From Clostridia bacterium (GTDB lineage: Bacteria; Bacillota_A; Clostridia; Christensenellales; Aristaeellaceae): a stretch of DNA of 5,884 nt. The DNA lies in NCBI GenBank assembly GCA_017530275.1, contig JAFXMP010000311.1:1-5884 (forward strand), in the 5' to 3' direction. This document shows, piece after piece, positions 4,981 to 5,884 of the stretch; the first letter of the stretch is position 1, and each line of letters starts with the position of its first letter. The position numbers and the translations under genes are program-made. The notes beneath the pieces are model-generated. The model was not told the origin of the DNA. It was given only the letters and a program-made list of their open reading frames with translations, and made no database searches.

Positions 4981-5884
4981 TTATTCCGCAATGTTCGCGT
5001 ACACGATGGCATTCTGGAAGGACCAGTAAGAGGTCTGTTCGTAGTTCTCCAGCCAGTCGGGATACACGGTCACATAGATGTTGCTGTACAGCGGCACTTC
5101 GGGAAGCAGTTCGTTCCACAGCTTGATGAACTGCTGCCAGTAGTTCAGATAGCCTTCGCTGTCGCCGGCTTCAACGCCGTACACCATATCATAGGTCAGC
5201 TGATCCAGTTCGGGCACAACCAGGAAGTTGGTGTTGTAGCCGTCGGCCAGCTTCTTGGGGTCGGTGGTATAATCGTCGTAACGGTCATACACAGGAGTGG
5301 ACCAGTTGCTGGCCAGGTTGAACATGCCATAGGTGGGCACGCCGTACTTGTCGCCCTGGGAAGCGTCGCGGTACATATAGTTGAGCAGTTCGGAGAAGGT
5401 CATCACGTTCTGGTTGATCTTCATACCGGCGGCGGCAGTCTGTTCGCCGTTGGCCAGCATAACGCTCAGCAGGTCGGATACGGAGCTGCCTTCGGAGGAG
5501 GACCATTCGATGATCAGGGGCATCAGGATGGTGCCGTCGGCCAGAGTCACGTTGTGCACATAGGTGCCGGCTTCTTCAGCGGTGACCTTCTTGTAGCGGA
5601 TGCCTTCCACGTAGTCGTTGCCGGCTTCGTCGTACACCCAGCCATCGGCGACCAGCTCGGCCACGGCGGCTTCGGGATTGTAGGCATAGTTGTTCAGGTT
5701 TTCATCCAGCCATTCTTCGGCAGCCTGAGCCATCCACATAGCGGTGCCATAAGGGCCGTTCACAACGCCGCCCCAGCCTTGGCAGAAGGTGTTGGCAAAT
5801 TCGTTGCGGTCCAGCAGCAGAGCCACGGCATGACGGACAGCTTCAAACTGGGTGGGGCCAAAGTCGCACTGGAAGAAGATCTTG
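4981..5884 (-). CDS. oppA: Extracellular substrate-binding protein of the peptide ABC transporter, SBP_bac_5 family (partial, N-terminus outside window)
   Basis: Binding protein that captures the substrate outside the cell and delivers it to OppB/OppC. The frame is open from the right edge, so 300 C-terminal residues are visible; a GTG at 5826 is internal and not the start, because in-frame coding of family type (KIFFQCDFGP...FEAVRHAVALLLDRNEF) continues upstream of it. This block is the usual SBP_bac_5 region where residues lining the core precede RxA[hydrophobic]xxxxDR. The C-terminus LLPEVPLYSNIYVTVYPDWL followed by SYWSFQNAIVYANI is equally characteristic. The signal peptide and lipobox cysteine expected in a Gram-positive binding lipoprotein would be off the window. 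Tandem stops (TAATAA) end the gene. First position in the operon and a following terminator fit high expression. A peptide ligand is likely from the neighbours, but the fragment does not show it. Confidence 0.93.
   Translation of the reverse strand, partial: KIFFQCDFGPTQFEAVRHAVALLLDRNEFANTFCQGWGGVVNGPYGTAMWMAQAAEEWLDENLNNYAYNPEAAVAELVADGWVYDEAGNDYVEGIRYKKVTAEEAGTYVHNVTLADGTILMPLIIEWSSSEGSSVSDLLSVMLANGEQTAAAGMKINQNVMTFSELLNYMYRDASQGDKYGVPTYGMFNLASNWSTPVYDRYDDYTTDPKKLADGYNTNFLVVPELDQLTYDMVYGVEAGDSEGYLNYWQQFIKLWNELLPEVPLYSNIYVTVYPDWLENYEQTSYWSFQNAIVYANIAE

Noticed and set aside
4917..5126. 69-codon plus-strand open frame over the oppA 3' end and terminator
   Set aside because: It runs through the terminator hairpin and antisense to oppA, and its product is low-complexity Arg/Ser-rich.
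5824..5826. GTG at 5826 as the oppA start
   Set aside because: Family-type coding sequence continues in frame to the right edge, so the GTG is an internal valine codon and the gene is truncated by the window.

Overview
The window is most of one operon, read entirely on the minus strand. It encodes an ABC importer of the peptide/nickel (Opp/Dpp) class in the order oppA (5' end cut off at the right edge), oppB, oppC, oppD, oppF (3' end cut off at the left edge). The moderately GC-rich sequence, strong AGGAGG-type ribosome binding sites, tight gene coupling and protein style suggest a Bacillota, probably a gut-type Clostridia. That placement is an inference; no marker gene is present.

Layout from right to left, following transcription. 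The C-terminal 300 residues of the extracellular substrate-binding protein lie at 4981-5884. A 162-base intercistronic region (4819-4980) follows, with a U-tailed terminator-like hairpin and then a separate near-perfect 22-bp hairpin without a U-tract. Next come permease OppB (GTG start), permease OppC, ATPase OppD and ATPase OppF. The B-C and C-D junctions have ribosome binding sites overlapping the upstream stop codon, and oppD and oppF overlap by 20 bases, so the four genes look translationally coupled. The terminator after oppA would give a surplus of binding protein over membrane complex.

The transporter logic is standard: OppA captures the substrate outside, OppB/OppC form the channel, and OppD/OppF hydrolyse ATP. 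Two subunits are not standard. OppC carries a roughly 300-residue insertion of seven RCC1-type repeats, enough for a complete seven-bladed beta-propeller, exactly in its extracellular loop between TM1 and the LGTDxLGRD motif. OppF carries an insertion of about 185-190 residues, mostly charged predicted coiled coil, between Walker A and the Q-loop on the cytoplasmic side. The same importer therefore has an added domain on each face of the membrane. This is the most interesting content of the window: it suggests a modified peptide importer with an extracellular recognition or docking module and a cytoplasmic arm. Function, partners and substrate cannot be read from the sequence.

No RNA gene, CRISPR array, insertion sequence or phage gene was seen. 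No promoter is visible; it presumably lies upstream of oppA, beyond the right edge.
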